Origin: Candidatus Brocadiaceae bacterium | Lineage (GTDB): Bacteria > Planctomycetota > Brocadiia > SM23-32 | Assembly (NCBI GenBank): GCA_003551305.1 | Contig: PUMJ01000281.1 | Location: 1-36,436 of the forward strand | Reading direction: 5' to 3' | DNA: 36,436 bases | Shown: piece after piece, positions 26,427 to 32,650 of the stretch | Layout of the letters: every line of letters starts with the position of its first letter | How positions within the stretch are numbered: the stretch's first letter is position 1 | The notes under the pieces: generated by a model | The model's input: only the letters and a program-made list of their open reading frames with translations | Told to the model about the DNA's origin: nothing | Databases searched by the model: none | Program-made: the position numbers and the translations under genes

Positions 26427-27619
26427 CGAGTCTCCGATCGAAGCTCCCGTTGATGTGTGCGCACTGAAGCCAGCACGCGTTCGGCATTCCTGCGCCACGT
26501 ATGCTCTTTGAGGACTTGCTCGCGCGCCCGGCACCCCAGGCGGCCGCGCAAATCGCTGTCGCCGGCCAATCGCCGAACGGCCTCCGTGAATGAGTCAGGG
26601 CACCCGGGTTGGAACAGGATCCCCGTCCGCCCATGCTCGATGACCTCTTCGATGGCGGGGGTTGCGGGGGCCACCACGGCCGCGCCCATGGCCATGTACT
26701 CGAAGAGCTTGACGGGCGAGTTGAACGAGGCGCAACCGGGCAGCACCGCGATGTCCATCGCGCGGACGAAACGCGGCACGTCGGGGTGCTCGACGCGTCC
26801 GGGCATCCAGAAGACCTCCTGCAGGCCGCTCTGCTCGATAAGGGCCTCAACTGCTGGACGCTCCACGCCGTCGCCCACCAGCAGCCAGCGCAACGCCGGT
26901 GCTTCCCGTCGCAAAGCGGCGGCGGCCTCGACGAGTTCGCCCAGGCGATGGTAGGCAAGAAAGGAACCGACATAGCCCACTACCACTGACTGTGGACCCA
27001 CGTTGGCCGGCCCGGGGACGGGGTCCGTGGCGTCCGGGTCGAACCGGGCCGGGTCAATGGCGTTCTGGCAGACGCAGACGCGGTCCGCAGGGAAGCCCAG
27101 GCGTTGCAGTTTGCGATGGAATTCGCGGGACACCGTAACAATGACCGTTGCCTGCCGCGCAACCCACCGCTCGACACGGCGGGCGAAATCCCCGAGGGCA
27201 AGCGGACGGAAGCGACCGAGGTCGGCCGTGACGTTGACCTCCTGGACGATGGGCACGCCCCACTTGCGCGCCAGCCACGTGGGCGCGATGCTGTTGGAAG
27301 TGGCGCGCTCGTAGATGAGGTCGGGCTTCCGGCGGCCGGCCCGCCGTTCCATGTCTCCGAGCGAGTAAGCGTTATAGGCGATCTCTCCCAGCTCGAACGC
27401 CACGGGGGGCGTCCGGCGCGCGGCGTACTTCAGCCCTCGGCGCAGCACTCCGTCGCTCCCGCTGCCCGCCGGCACGGTTCCGTTGCGCTCCGGCGCACAG
27501 CCGGGCGGGCTGCTTATCTCCACCGTGTGGCCCAGCTCCCGCATGGCGTTCACCATGCCCATGATGTGCACGCCCTCGACGCGGTCGCCGGCCGTACGAT
27601 GGTGGTAGAGGATGTGCAT
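26423..27619 (-). CDS. Glycosyltransferase family 4 (GT-B)
   Basis: 398 aa, transferring a sugar from an NDP-sugar during surface polysaccharide assembly. The N-terminal domain begins MHILYHHRTAGDRVEGVHI, the acceptor side of GT-B enzymes. The C-terminal donor domain shows VVGYVGSFLAYHRLGELVEA, WLLVGDGVERPAVE and the ExxxxxxxE-like SFNSPVKLFEYMAMGAAVVA followed by EEVIEHGRTGILFQPG. The start was moved from 27709 to the ATG at 27619, which has AGGAA upstream and gives the usual N-terminus. It lies 22 nt after the methyltransferase gene, and its stop overlaps the ATG of the ruined epimerase. Donor and acceptor cannot be predicted. Confidence 0.9.
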   Translation of the reverse strand: MHILYHHRTAGDRVEGVHIMGMVNAMRELGHTVEISSPPGCAPERNGTVPAGSGSDGVLRRGLKYAARRTPPVAFELGEIAYNAYSLGDMERRAGRRKPDLIYERATSNSIAPTWLARKWGVPIVQEVNVTADLGRFRPLALGDFARRVERWVARQATVIVTVSREFHRKLQRLGFPADRVCVCQNAIDPARFDPDATDPVPGPANVGPQSVVVGYVGSFLAYHRLGELVEAAAALRREAPALRWLLVGDGVERPAVEALIEQSGLQEVFWMPGRVEHPDVPRFVRAMDIAVLPGCASFNSPVKLFEYMAMGAAVVAPATPAIEEVIEHGRTGILFQPGCPDSFTEAVRRLAGDSDLRGRLGCRAREQVLKEHTWRRNAERVLASVRTHQRELRSETR

Positions 27620-27641
27620 GGGTTCCTGACAGGTCCGTTCT

Positions 27642-28790
27642 CTAAGTTGATCCCGATGAGGGTGCGCCGGCGCCTCGGCGCGCGGCCGCTTCGACGGCGC
27701 CGTCATCATCCCCCTCCTGGGCCGTCCCGTCGAGCAGGGCGTCTATCCAGCGGACCCTCACGGGCTCTGTGACCGACTCGCCGTCCGCCCTCCCCGCAAC
27801 GAACCAGGTGTAGTAGGCGGCCAGGAACTCCTCCGGCATGCGCTCGAACCGCCCCGCCGGCACAACGGTCCGCCCCAGCTCGCTCCGGAGCGCCTTCCGG
27901 TCGAGGGCGTCCGCCCAGAGGTGCAATCCCAGCCCCGCCTCGCGCAATATCCCGGCGTGCTCGCAGGAGCGCAGGCGGTTGTGATACGAGAGCCCGGAGC
28001 CGCCGAGCCACCGCCACGCGCCCTCCGAGAAGCGCAGGAAGTTCACCGTGGACCCCGTCAACTCGACGAAGTGGTCCCCGGGATTGAGGCGGTGGACCAC
28101 CAGCCCGTCCGGCCGCAGCATCCGCCCTATCTGCCGGTGGATCTCCCGCAGCTCAGCCGGCGGAATGTGCTCCAGCACGTTCGAACTGAAGACCACGTCA
28201 AAGCTCTCCGCCGGCAGCGGCCCCTCCGTCAGGTCGCACGGGCAGCGGTAGTCTATACCCGCCGCTTGAAGCACATCCTGAAGCTCCGCCGCCCGGCGCG
28301 CGGCGGACAGGAGCCGCCGGTGCCGCTCGCGCACCGTCTCCGCCTCTGCCCCGGCTCGACGCGCCATATCGTCCAGCATGGGTCCGAGTTCCTCGCCGGT
28401 CCGGATCAGGTTGCCGAGCCTCAGCCAGGGGTGGACGTCCACCGTCACAACGCTGCGGGCGCCCAGCAGATGCGCCATCACCGGCGTGAAGGGGAACCAG
28501 CCCGTGCCGACCTCCAGGACGTCCTTCCCGCTCAGGTCCCCCCCGGCGTGCCGATGGAGCCTGAACAGTTCGAGCGCCCGGCTGAACATCTCCGGGGCGT
28601 CCAGGCGATGCCGCCCCAGCAGCCGCTGCAGGTTGTAGTGGATCTGCTCGGCGAGCGGCAGGCGGCTCAGCAGGTTCACACCCACGGCCTTGGGCACCCA
28701 GAGTTTGGCCTTGAGGGCCTTTCTCAACCCCCGGGCAGTCCCGCGGCCGGCGCCCTGCGCTGCTCCCCCCTCCGGTGCACCTTTCGGCAT
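27642..28790 (-). CDS. Class I SAM-dependent methyltransferase
   Basis: About 382 aa. The SAM-binding motif I is VLEVGTGWFPFTPVMAHLLG. The acidic end of strand 2 is VVTVDVHPWL, and motif II/III is FDVVFSSNVLEHIPPAELREI with MLRPDGLVVHRLNPGDHF. The C-terminal part is consistent with a sugar- or polysaccharide-modifying enzyme, since it lies in a glycosyltransferase cluster and precedes one by 22 nt. The start at 28790 (MPKGAPEGG) is a choice among weak options. The ORF-track start at 28895 would add an unrelated Cys-rich stretch, and no clear Shine-Dalgarno is seen. The acceptor is unknown. Confidence 0.83.
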   Translation of the reverse strand: MPKGAPEGGAAQGAGRGTARGLRKALKAKLWVPKAVGVNLLSRLPLAEQIHYNLQRLLGRHRLDAPEMFSRALELFRLHRHAGGDLSGKDVLEVGTGWFPFTPVMAHLLGARSVVTVDVHPWLRLGNLIRTGEELGPMLDDMARRAGAEAETVRERHRRLLSAARRAAELQDVLQAAGIDYRCPCDLTEGPLPAESFDVVFSSNVLEHIPPAELREIHRQIGRMLRPDGLVVHRLNPGDHFVELTGSTVNFLRFSEGAWRWLGGSGLSYHNRLRSCEHAGILREAGLGLHLWADALDRKALRSELGRTVVPAGRFERMPEEFLAAYYTWFVAGRADGESVTEPVRVRWIDALLDGTAQEGDDDGAVEAAARRGAGAPSSGST

Positions 28791-28997
28791 CAGCACTCGC
28801 TCGCGCGCAAAAGAACCGGGATTTCCTCGAAGCCCCGCGCCACCAGACACGGCGACGAAGCACACGCATGGTGCGGGTTCGGTCAACATGTGCAATGCGC
28901 GTGCCGTGCAGATGTAAACGGCGTGCCGACAGCGCTCATCGGGCTGCGGGCGGCCCTCAGGGCGTGCCCCGGCCCCCAGCGCCCCGGCAGCCGCTGG

Positions 28998-29032
28998 GGC
29001 CGCCCGGCGTGGTGTGCGATTATCTCAACACG
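28998..29032 (+). repeat. Left 35-bp direct repeat of the island
   Basis: Starts GGCCGCCCGGCGTGGTGT and ends TTATCTCAACACG. 32 of 35 bases match the copy at 30110-30144 by hand alignment, in the same orientation. Confidence 0.7.
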
Positions 29033-29054
29033 GGTGTCCACATATCTCAACACG
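29033..29054 (+). repeat. Tandem 22-bp unit next to the left direct repeat
   Basis: GGTGTCCACA then TATCTCAACACG follows at once on the end of the left 35-bp repeat, whose last 22 bases have the same form (18 of 22 identical). The right repeat has one such unit. The ends GGTGT and ACACG are near-complementary. Confidence 0.6.
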
Positions 29055-29112
29055 CCCCGCTACGGCCCCGTCCGGCCAGGGGCGACTCACCACTGCGCCT
29101 CCGGCAGGCACG

Positions 29113-29220
29113 TGACATCCTGTAATATGTTGCCTTACGGGCGCATATCGCAGATTGGGTTCGTTTCGCGAAAACGCTCCCGCACGCAACGCCTCCCGGG
29201 GACCGGGTCCGTCCTCCTCG
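29113..29220 (-). repeat. 108-bp interspersed repeat, copy 1
   Basis: About 93 of 108 bases match the copy at 29359-29466, same orientation, by hand count. The best-kept part is TTGGGTTCGTTTCGCGAAA. Read on the minus strand the core gives KRTQ, NEPN or ETNP in the three frames, a signature I recall from dispersed repeats in planctomycete genomes (memory, not a search). Confidence 0.75.
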
Positions 29221-29310
29221 CCTCCACCCACGTCTGGCGGCGGTAAGCCCCGCCGGCGCCCCCCCCCGAACGAACAGGGAACGGCGGCCGGCACCGCGAG
29301 CAACGGCAGA

Positions 29311-29328
29311 GCGGCGGCAAGCCGCCGC
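29311..29328. repeat. REP-like GC hairpin
   Basis: GCGGCGGC-AA-GCCGCCGC, an 8-bp perfect stem followed by ACTCCAAAG. Read on the minus strand it encodes LECGGLPPL in one frame, a peptide that I recall recurring in spurious ORFs of many environmental phyla because of a dispersed palindromic repeat. It lies between the two 108-bp repeats. Confidence 0.55.
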
Positions 29329-29358
29329 ACTCCAAAGGCCGCCCCACGGGCACATGCC

Positions 29359-29466
29359 TGACACCGTGCAATACGTTGCATTACGGGTGCATAGCGCACA
29401 TTGGGTTCGTTTCGCGAAAACACTTCCGCGCGCACCTCCTTCCGGGGACCGGGTCAGTCCTCCTCG
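29359..29466 (-). repeat. 108-bp interspersed repeat, copy 2, overlapping a gene end
   Basis: Partner of copy 1. Its outer end covers the last codons and stop of the gene at 29454-29996 (GAGGAGGACTGA, EED-stop). Copy 1 carries the same bases with the stop destroyed (GAGGAGGACGGA), so the repeat unit includes a gene end. Confidence 0.75.
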
Positions 29467-29996
29467 GTGTGGATGGTCAAATCCCCGGTCAGCGGCGCGG
29501 CCACCTGCTCCCCGCCGCGCAGCCGCTGCAGCCGTTCTATCTCGTGCAGCAGCTTGATGAGCTGGTTCGTCAGAGTTTTGTCGTAGCGGGCGAACAGCTT
29601 CACGGTCATCTTGAACCTGTGGGCGTCGAACCAGCTCGCGTGCCGCCCGTCGCTCTTGGCCCGCTCGTATTCGTCCAGATCCAGCCCGTGCCTCTTCGGC
29701 TCCCAGGTGCGGATGTGATATTCGGCCTCCGCGCGGGCGCACCGCTGCAGGCGCAGGTAGGTGTGCGCGAGCTTCTCGAGGAGTATCTCCTCCAGCGGCC
29801 CGACCGGCTGGATCCACGCGGCCAGTTCCTCGTGGATGCCGGCCAGTTCCTCCTGGTCGTGTTCTGTGAGCGCGGAGGCGAAGATGCCGTGCTTGCGTGC
29901 ATTTAGCCGACTGACCGCCTTCCCGTCGTCCGTCTTCGGTCCGGTGCTCTTTTTCGCGTTCCTGCGATTCGCCTTTACTTGCCGCCTCGTCCCCAT
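29454..29996 (-). CDS. Uncharacterised Lys/Arg-rich protein of the 'STGPKT...NARKHG' type
   Basis: 180 aa, no known function. The N-terminal 40 residues are very basic and hold RRNAKKSTGPKTDDGKAVSR then LNARKHG, a motif I recall from many small, multicopy, lineage-scattered bacterial proteins. The rest is charged and probably helical (EELAGIHEELAAWIQPVGP, LTNQLIKLLHEIERLQRL). There is no signal peptide, membrane segment or catalytic motif. The ATG has GAGGTG upstream and a promoter (TTGCGC-N17-TATAGT) about 50-75 nt away, overlapped by a 14-bp palindrome. The stop lies in one 108-bp repeat, and the whole gene sits between 35-bp direct repeats. The basic motif suggests DNA or RNA binding, perhaps linked to the repeats, which is inference. 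Confidence 0.75.
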   Translation of the reverse strand: MGTRRQVKANRRNAKKSTGPKTDDGKAVSRLNARKHGIFASALTEHDQEELAGIHEELAAWIQPVGPLEEILLEKLAHTYLRLQRCARAEAEYHIRTWEPKRHGLDLDEYERAKSDGRHASWFDAHRFKMTVKLFARYDKTLTNQLIKLLHEIERLQRLRGGEQVAAPLTGDLTIHTEED

Positions 29997-30034
29997 GCTA
30001 CACCTCGTTCCATAAGAGCGTAAAAGACCCTACC

Positions 30035-30048
30035 TATAGTATACTATA
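30035..30048. promoter_or_regulatory. AT-only 14-bp palindrome over the -10
   Basis: TATAGTATACTATA is a perfect palindrome and nearly the only long AT-rich word in the region. It contains the -10 of the downstream gene, so it could be an operator, a melting element or a target for the gene's own product. Confidence 0.45.
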
Positions 30049-30071
30049 CACGATATGTGCTCGTGGCGCAA
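30043..30071 (-). promoter_or_regulatory. Candidate sigma-70 promoter for the STGPKT-type gene
   Basis: On the minus strand TTGCGC, a 17-nt spacer and TATAGT (5 of 6), giving a leader of about 40 nt. Confidence 0.45.
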
Positions 30072-30109
30072 GGAAAAAACCGGCGAGATGTGGAGCCGCC
30101 CCCCGGCAC

Positions 30110-30144
30110 GGCCGCCCGACGTGGTGTCCGGTTATCTCAACACG
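30110..30144 (+). repeat. Right 35-bp direct repeat of the island
   Basis: Starts GGCCGCCCGACGTGGTGT and ends TTATCTCAACACG. It pairs with 28998-29032. Read on the minus strand its TTA supplies the stop codon of the glycosyltransferase remnant. Confidence 0.7.
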
Positions 30145-30250
30145 CCGCGTGGCGCCGCCGCGCGCTCGGCGGCGCGGCTCAGGATGTGGAAGAGCCGCTG
30201 CCCGTTCTGCTCCCAGGACATGCCGAGCGCGTTGCAGCGGGCATGGCTGA
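30132..30250 (-). pseudogene. 3' fragment of a glycosyltransferase gene
   Basis: Directly after the stop of the next gene upstream, a minus-strand frame reads HARCNALGMSWEQNGQRLFH then ILSRAAERAAAP before a TAA inside the direct repeat. It resembles the last helix of GT4 enzymes and matches the end of the neighbour (EDMTWEENARELDDILRQAA) in spacing and pattern. It has no start codon or catalytic part. It may be a partial duplicate of the neighbour or the tail of a lost glycosyltransferase. Confidence 0.5.
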
Positions 30251-31474
30251 TCAAGCGCGGTATCCGCGCGCCGCCTGCCGCAGGATATCATCCAGCTCCC
30301 GGGCGTTTTCCTCCCAGGTCATGTCTTCCACCCTGGCCCTGACCTGCCGCCTGTCCCAATCCCGCTGCCCCGCCTTCCACAGCGCCTCCGCCAGCTCCGC
30401 CGGTTCTCCAGGTGCAGCGAGGATCCCACAATTCTCATCCAGAAGCAGGGGGATCTCCCCGACTCGTGACGCCACCACGGGGGTGCCACAGGCCTGGGCC
30501 TCCAGCACCACGAGTGGGCAGCCCTCGTTCCGGCTGGGCAGAACGAAAACATCCGCTGCGTTCATGTAGAGTCTGACCTCTTCCCGGGCCAGGTATCCCG
30601 GGAAATCCACCATGGAGCCAACGCCCAGCCGCCGCGCCTGCTTGTGCAGCCTGCCCTTCTCGGATCCGGCGCCCGCCAGGACCAGCCGCAGGCCTCTCTC
30701 CTGGAACCGGTCCCTGAGCAGGCCAACGGCATCCAGCAGAACGTCCAGGCCCTTGACCGGAAGAAGATTCCCGACGAACAGCACGATCCAGTCCTCAGGG
30801 TCCAGGCCCAGCCGGGCCCGTGCCTCGGCCCGCGGCACGATATCAAACATCTCCAGGTCCACCGCGTTCGGCAGGCTGTGGATTCGCGCCGGGTCGGTGC
30901 CCAGTTCCCGCGCAATACGCACCAGGTTCTCGCTGACGGCGATCACGGCGGCCGCGCCCCGCAGTGCTTCGGCGGTGAGCCGTCGCCGACTGCCGCCGGC
31001 CGGCAGCGCGTGCAGGTCGCTGCCCCGCACCTTCACCGCGTACGGTATTCCGAACTCCGCCGCGAGGTGTTGCGCCGCCTTCCCGTAGGGGTAAGCGAAC
31101 GTGGCCAGCACAATCTCCGGCGTTGCGGCGCCGCTGTCGCACAACGCTCGCGACGCCGCCGAAACCACCCCCCGCCAGTGCCGACCGCGGGCCACGACCG
31201 GCAGATACCAGAACACCGGATGCCGGACATCCATCCGCCTGAACATGGGGTCCGGACCGCCCCGCAGCTTCAAGAGTCTGGGCTTCTTCAGCAGGCGCAC
31301 CCACGGGATGGGAGCGATCACCTGAACCCCCCGCCGCCGGGCCAGTTCCCGGAACTGGTGCAGATGGTCCGGGCGAAACCCCGGCTCCAACGCGTTGGGG
31401 AACTCGCCCGCCAGCACCAGGCACGTCCCGGCAGGAACCCGGCTCGCGCCCTCATCCTTCGGCCTTCCGGACAC
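30251..31474 (-). CDS. Glycosyltransferase family 4 (GT-B)
   Basis: 407 aa, a GT-B enzyme for polysaccharide assembly. The N-terminal domain contains CLVLAGEFPNALEPGFRPDH and IPYAVKVRGSDLHALP. The donor domain has IVLFVGNLLPVKGLDVLLDA, LRLVLAGAGSEKGRLHKQA and the retaining-GT signature PSRNEGCPLVVLEAQACGTP, with the two Glu residues seven apart (EGCPLVVLE). It starts with GTG 5 nt after the preceding stop with GGGGAG upstream, so it is in the same operon as the glycosyltransferase before it. Its end is followed at once by the glycosyltransferase remnant. The sugar is unknown. Confidence 0.92.
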   Translation of the reverse strand: MSGRPKDEGASRVPAGTCLVLAGEFPNALEPGFRPDHLHQFRELARRRGVQVIAPIPWVRLLKKPRLLKLRGGPDPMFRRMDVRHPVFWYLPVVARGRHWRGVVSAASRALCDSGAATPEIVLATFAYPYGKAAQHLAAEFGIPYAVKVRGSDLHALPAGGSRRRLTAEALRGAAAVIAVSENLVRIARELGTDPARIHSLPNAVDLEMFDIVPRAEARARLGLDPEDWIVLFVGNLLPVKGLDVLLDAVGLLRDRFQERGLRLVLAGAGSEKGRLHKQARRLGVGSMVDFPGYLAREEVRLYMNAADVFVLPSRNEGCPLVVLEAQACGTPVVASRVGEIPLLLDENCGILAAPGEPAELAEALWKAGQRDWDRRQVRARVEDMTWEENARELDDILRQAARGYRA

Positions 31475-31479
31475 GTCGC

Positions 31480-32577
31480 TCAGCTCCCCAGAAGTCTCGT
31501 GTAAAGCTCCGCATACGACCGGGCCATAACGCTGCTGTCGAAATCCCGCGCCACCTGTTCTGCGCAGCTCGCAACCCGCCGCCTCAGTGCCTCATCATCG
31601 CGCAGCGTGCGCACGGCGCGGGCCAGTTCTTCCGGTCGGCCCGGCGGCACCAGCAAGCCGGTGCGCCCTTCCTGCACCAGTTCCGCCACGCCGCCCACCC
31701 GTGCTGCAATGACGGGCAGTCCGCTGGCCATCGCCTCCAGCACGGTCAGCGGCAGCCCCTCCGTCAGCGACGGCAGCACGAAGATGTCGAACGTCTTCAG
31801 CACGGCCGGTATGTCGCCGCGCTCGCCCAGGAACTCGACCCGCCCGCTGATGCCGAGACTCTCCGCCAGTTCGGCCAGGTCCCCGCGCGACGGTCCGTCC
31901 CCGGCCATCCTCAGGCGCACGTCCAGCCCGTCTCCGAGCACCTGCGCCAGGGCCCGGAGCAAGAACCGATGTCCCTTCTCCGGGGACAACCGCCCCACGC
32001 ATCCCAGCGTCAGCCCTTCGCCGCATTCCTCGTAAGGCGTCGCGAGCCGGAAGCGCGCCGTATCTATGCCGTTATAGATGACACTGAGCCGGCGGCCGCG
32101 CGTGCCCAGTTGCTGCTCCCGGCGCAGCACCTGGCGGCAGACAGCCACCTCGTGCCCCGCCAGCATGCCCGTGACCCTCTCCATGGCCGAGACGCCCCCG
32201 TTGCGCATCCCGTGGTGCGTGCAGAGCACTGCCGGTACGCCGGCCGCCTTGCCGGCCAGCACCCCGTAAACGTGGGCCCGGCGGTTGTGGCAGTGAAGCA
32301 CGTCGGTCTGCTCCCGACGCAGAACGCGGGCCAACCGCGGCACCAGCCCTGCCTTGAACCCCGCCTCCTGCGGGACCGCCGCGATCAGCCGCGTCCTGAT
32401 GCCATCCCGACGGAAGCGCTCCCGCAGCCCGCCCCCGGCGAACAGGGCGCACGCCATCGGCTCGAACCTGCTGCCCAGCATCTGCCGCGCCAGGGAATGC
32501 GCCACGCACTCCGCGCCCCCCACCTCGAAGGTGGACAGCAGGTGCATGACGCACGCACTGGAAGACGCTCTTCTCAC
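31480..32577 (-). CDS. Glycosyltransferase family 4 (GT-B), exosortase-locus-like
   Basis: About 365 aa. It opens with VMHLLSTFEVGGAECVAHSL, the glycine-rich acceptor loop seen in sugar transferases of EpsH/PEP-CTERM loci. The donor domain shows LGCVGRLSPEKGHRFLLRAL, RLRMAGDGPSRGDLAELAES and PSLTEGLPLTVLEAMASGLP (E-x7-E), then VAELVQEGRTGLLVPPG. The ORF-track start at 32679 adds an unlikely Cys-rich stretch. A GTG at 32577 with GGGAG 9 nt upstream is preferred, and an ATG at 32547 is possible. It lies 73 nt after the CgeB-like gene. The donor sugar is unknown. Confidence 0.91.
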   Translation of the reverse strand: MRRASSSACVMHLLSTFEVGGAECVAHSLARQMLGSRFEPMACALFAGGGLRERFRRDGIRTRLIAAVPQEAGFKAGLVPRLARVLRREQTDVLHCHNRRAHVYGVLAGKAAGVPAVLCTHHGMRNGGVSAMERVTGMLAGHEVAVCRQVLRREQQLGTRGRRLSVIYNGIDTARFRLATPYEECGEGLTLGCVGRLSPEKGHRFLLRALAQVLGDGLDVRLRMAGDGPSRGDLAELAESLGISGRVEFLGERGDIPAVLKTFDIFVLPSLTEGLPLTVLEAMASGLPVIAARVGGVAELVQEGRTGLLVPPGRPEELARAVRTLRDDEALRRRVASCAEQVARDFDSSVMARSYAELYTRLLGS

Positions 32578-32650
32578 GCCAGCACACTCCCATCTTAGCG
32601 AGCTGCAGGAACACCGCACCGGAACGGCACACTCCATGCAACTGAAGCAA

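Larger units (their letters stand above)
28791..29453. other. Gene-free repeat region upstream of the methyltransferase gene
   Basis: About 660 bp without a believable gene. From 28998 it holds the left direct repeat and its tandem unit, two copies of the 108-bp repeat and the GC hairpin (all listed separately). From 28791 to 28997 I see nothing beyond GC-rich sequence that could contain the methyltransferase promoter. Confidence 0.6.
28998..30144. mobile_element. Repeat-bounded island carrying the STGPKT-type gene (putative non-autonomous element)
   Basis: About 1.15 kb bounded by 35-bp direct repeats. Inside are a tandem copy of the repeat's 22-bp core, two 108-bp repeats, a REP-like GC hairpin and one small gene with its own promoter and ribosome binding site. 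The island splits a polysaccharide gene cluster and abuts a truncated glycosyltransferase end. No transposase, integrase or reverse transcriptase is present. Several terminal repeats at one end recall IS21-type ends, but that is only a resemblance in layout. Whether it moves as a unit is unproven. Confidence 0.45.

Noticed and set aside
26314-26973. 219-aa minus-strand ORF
   Set aside because: Out-of-frame shadow of the GT4 gene running into the pseudogene; its last 30 residues are the shifted epimerase fragment already reported.
28998-29054. Tandem repeat units as a CRISPR array
   Set aside because: Only two adjacent units with no spacers and no cas genes.
27921-29246. 441-aa plus-strand ORF spanning the methyltransferase and the repeat region
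   Set aside because: Mostly antisense to the methyltransferase gene, then reads through repeats; no domain.
29311-29328. GC hairpin as an intrinsic terminator
   Set aside because: No T-run follows and it lies far from any gene end; the repeat context explains it better.
29135-29371. 78-aa ORF with LECGGLPPL
   Set aside because: Spurious translation of the GC hairpin repeat; no ribosome binding site.
29047-29817. 256-aa minus-strand ORF containing FAKRTQ twice
   Set aside because: An artefact of the two 108-bp repeats read in another frame than the real 180-aa gene; useful only as a sign of the repeat.
30035-30048. AT-rich palindrome as a replication origin or dif/att site
   Set aside because: Only 14 bp, no DnaA boxes, no XerCD-like arms and no recombinase gene nearby; an operator or promoter role is simpler.
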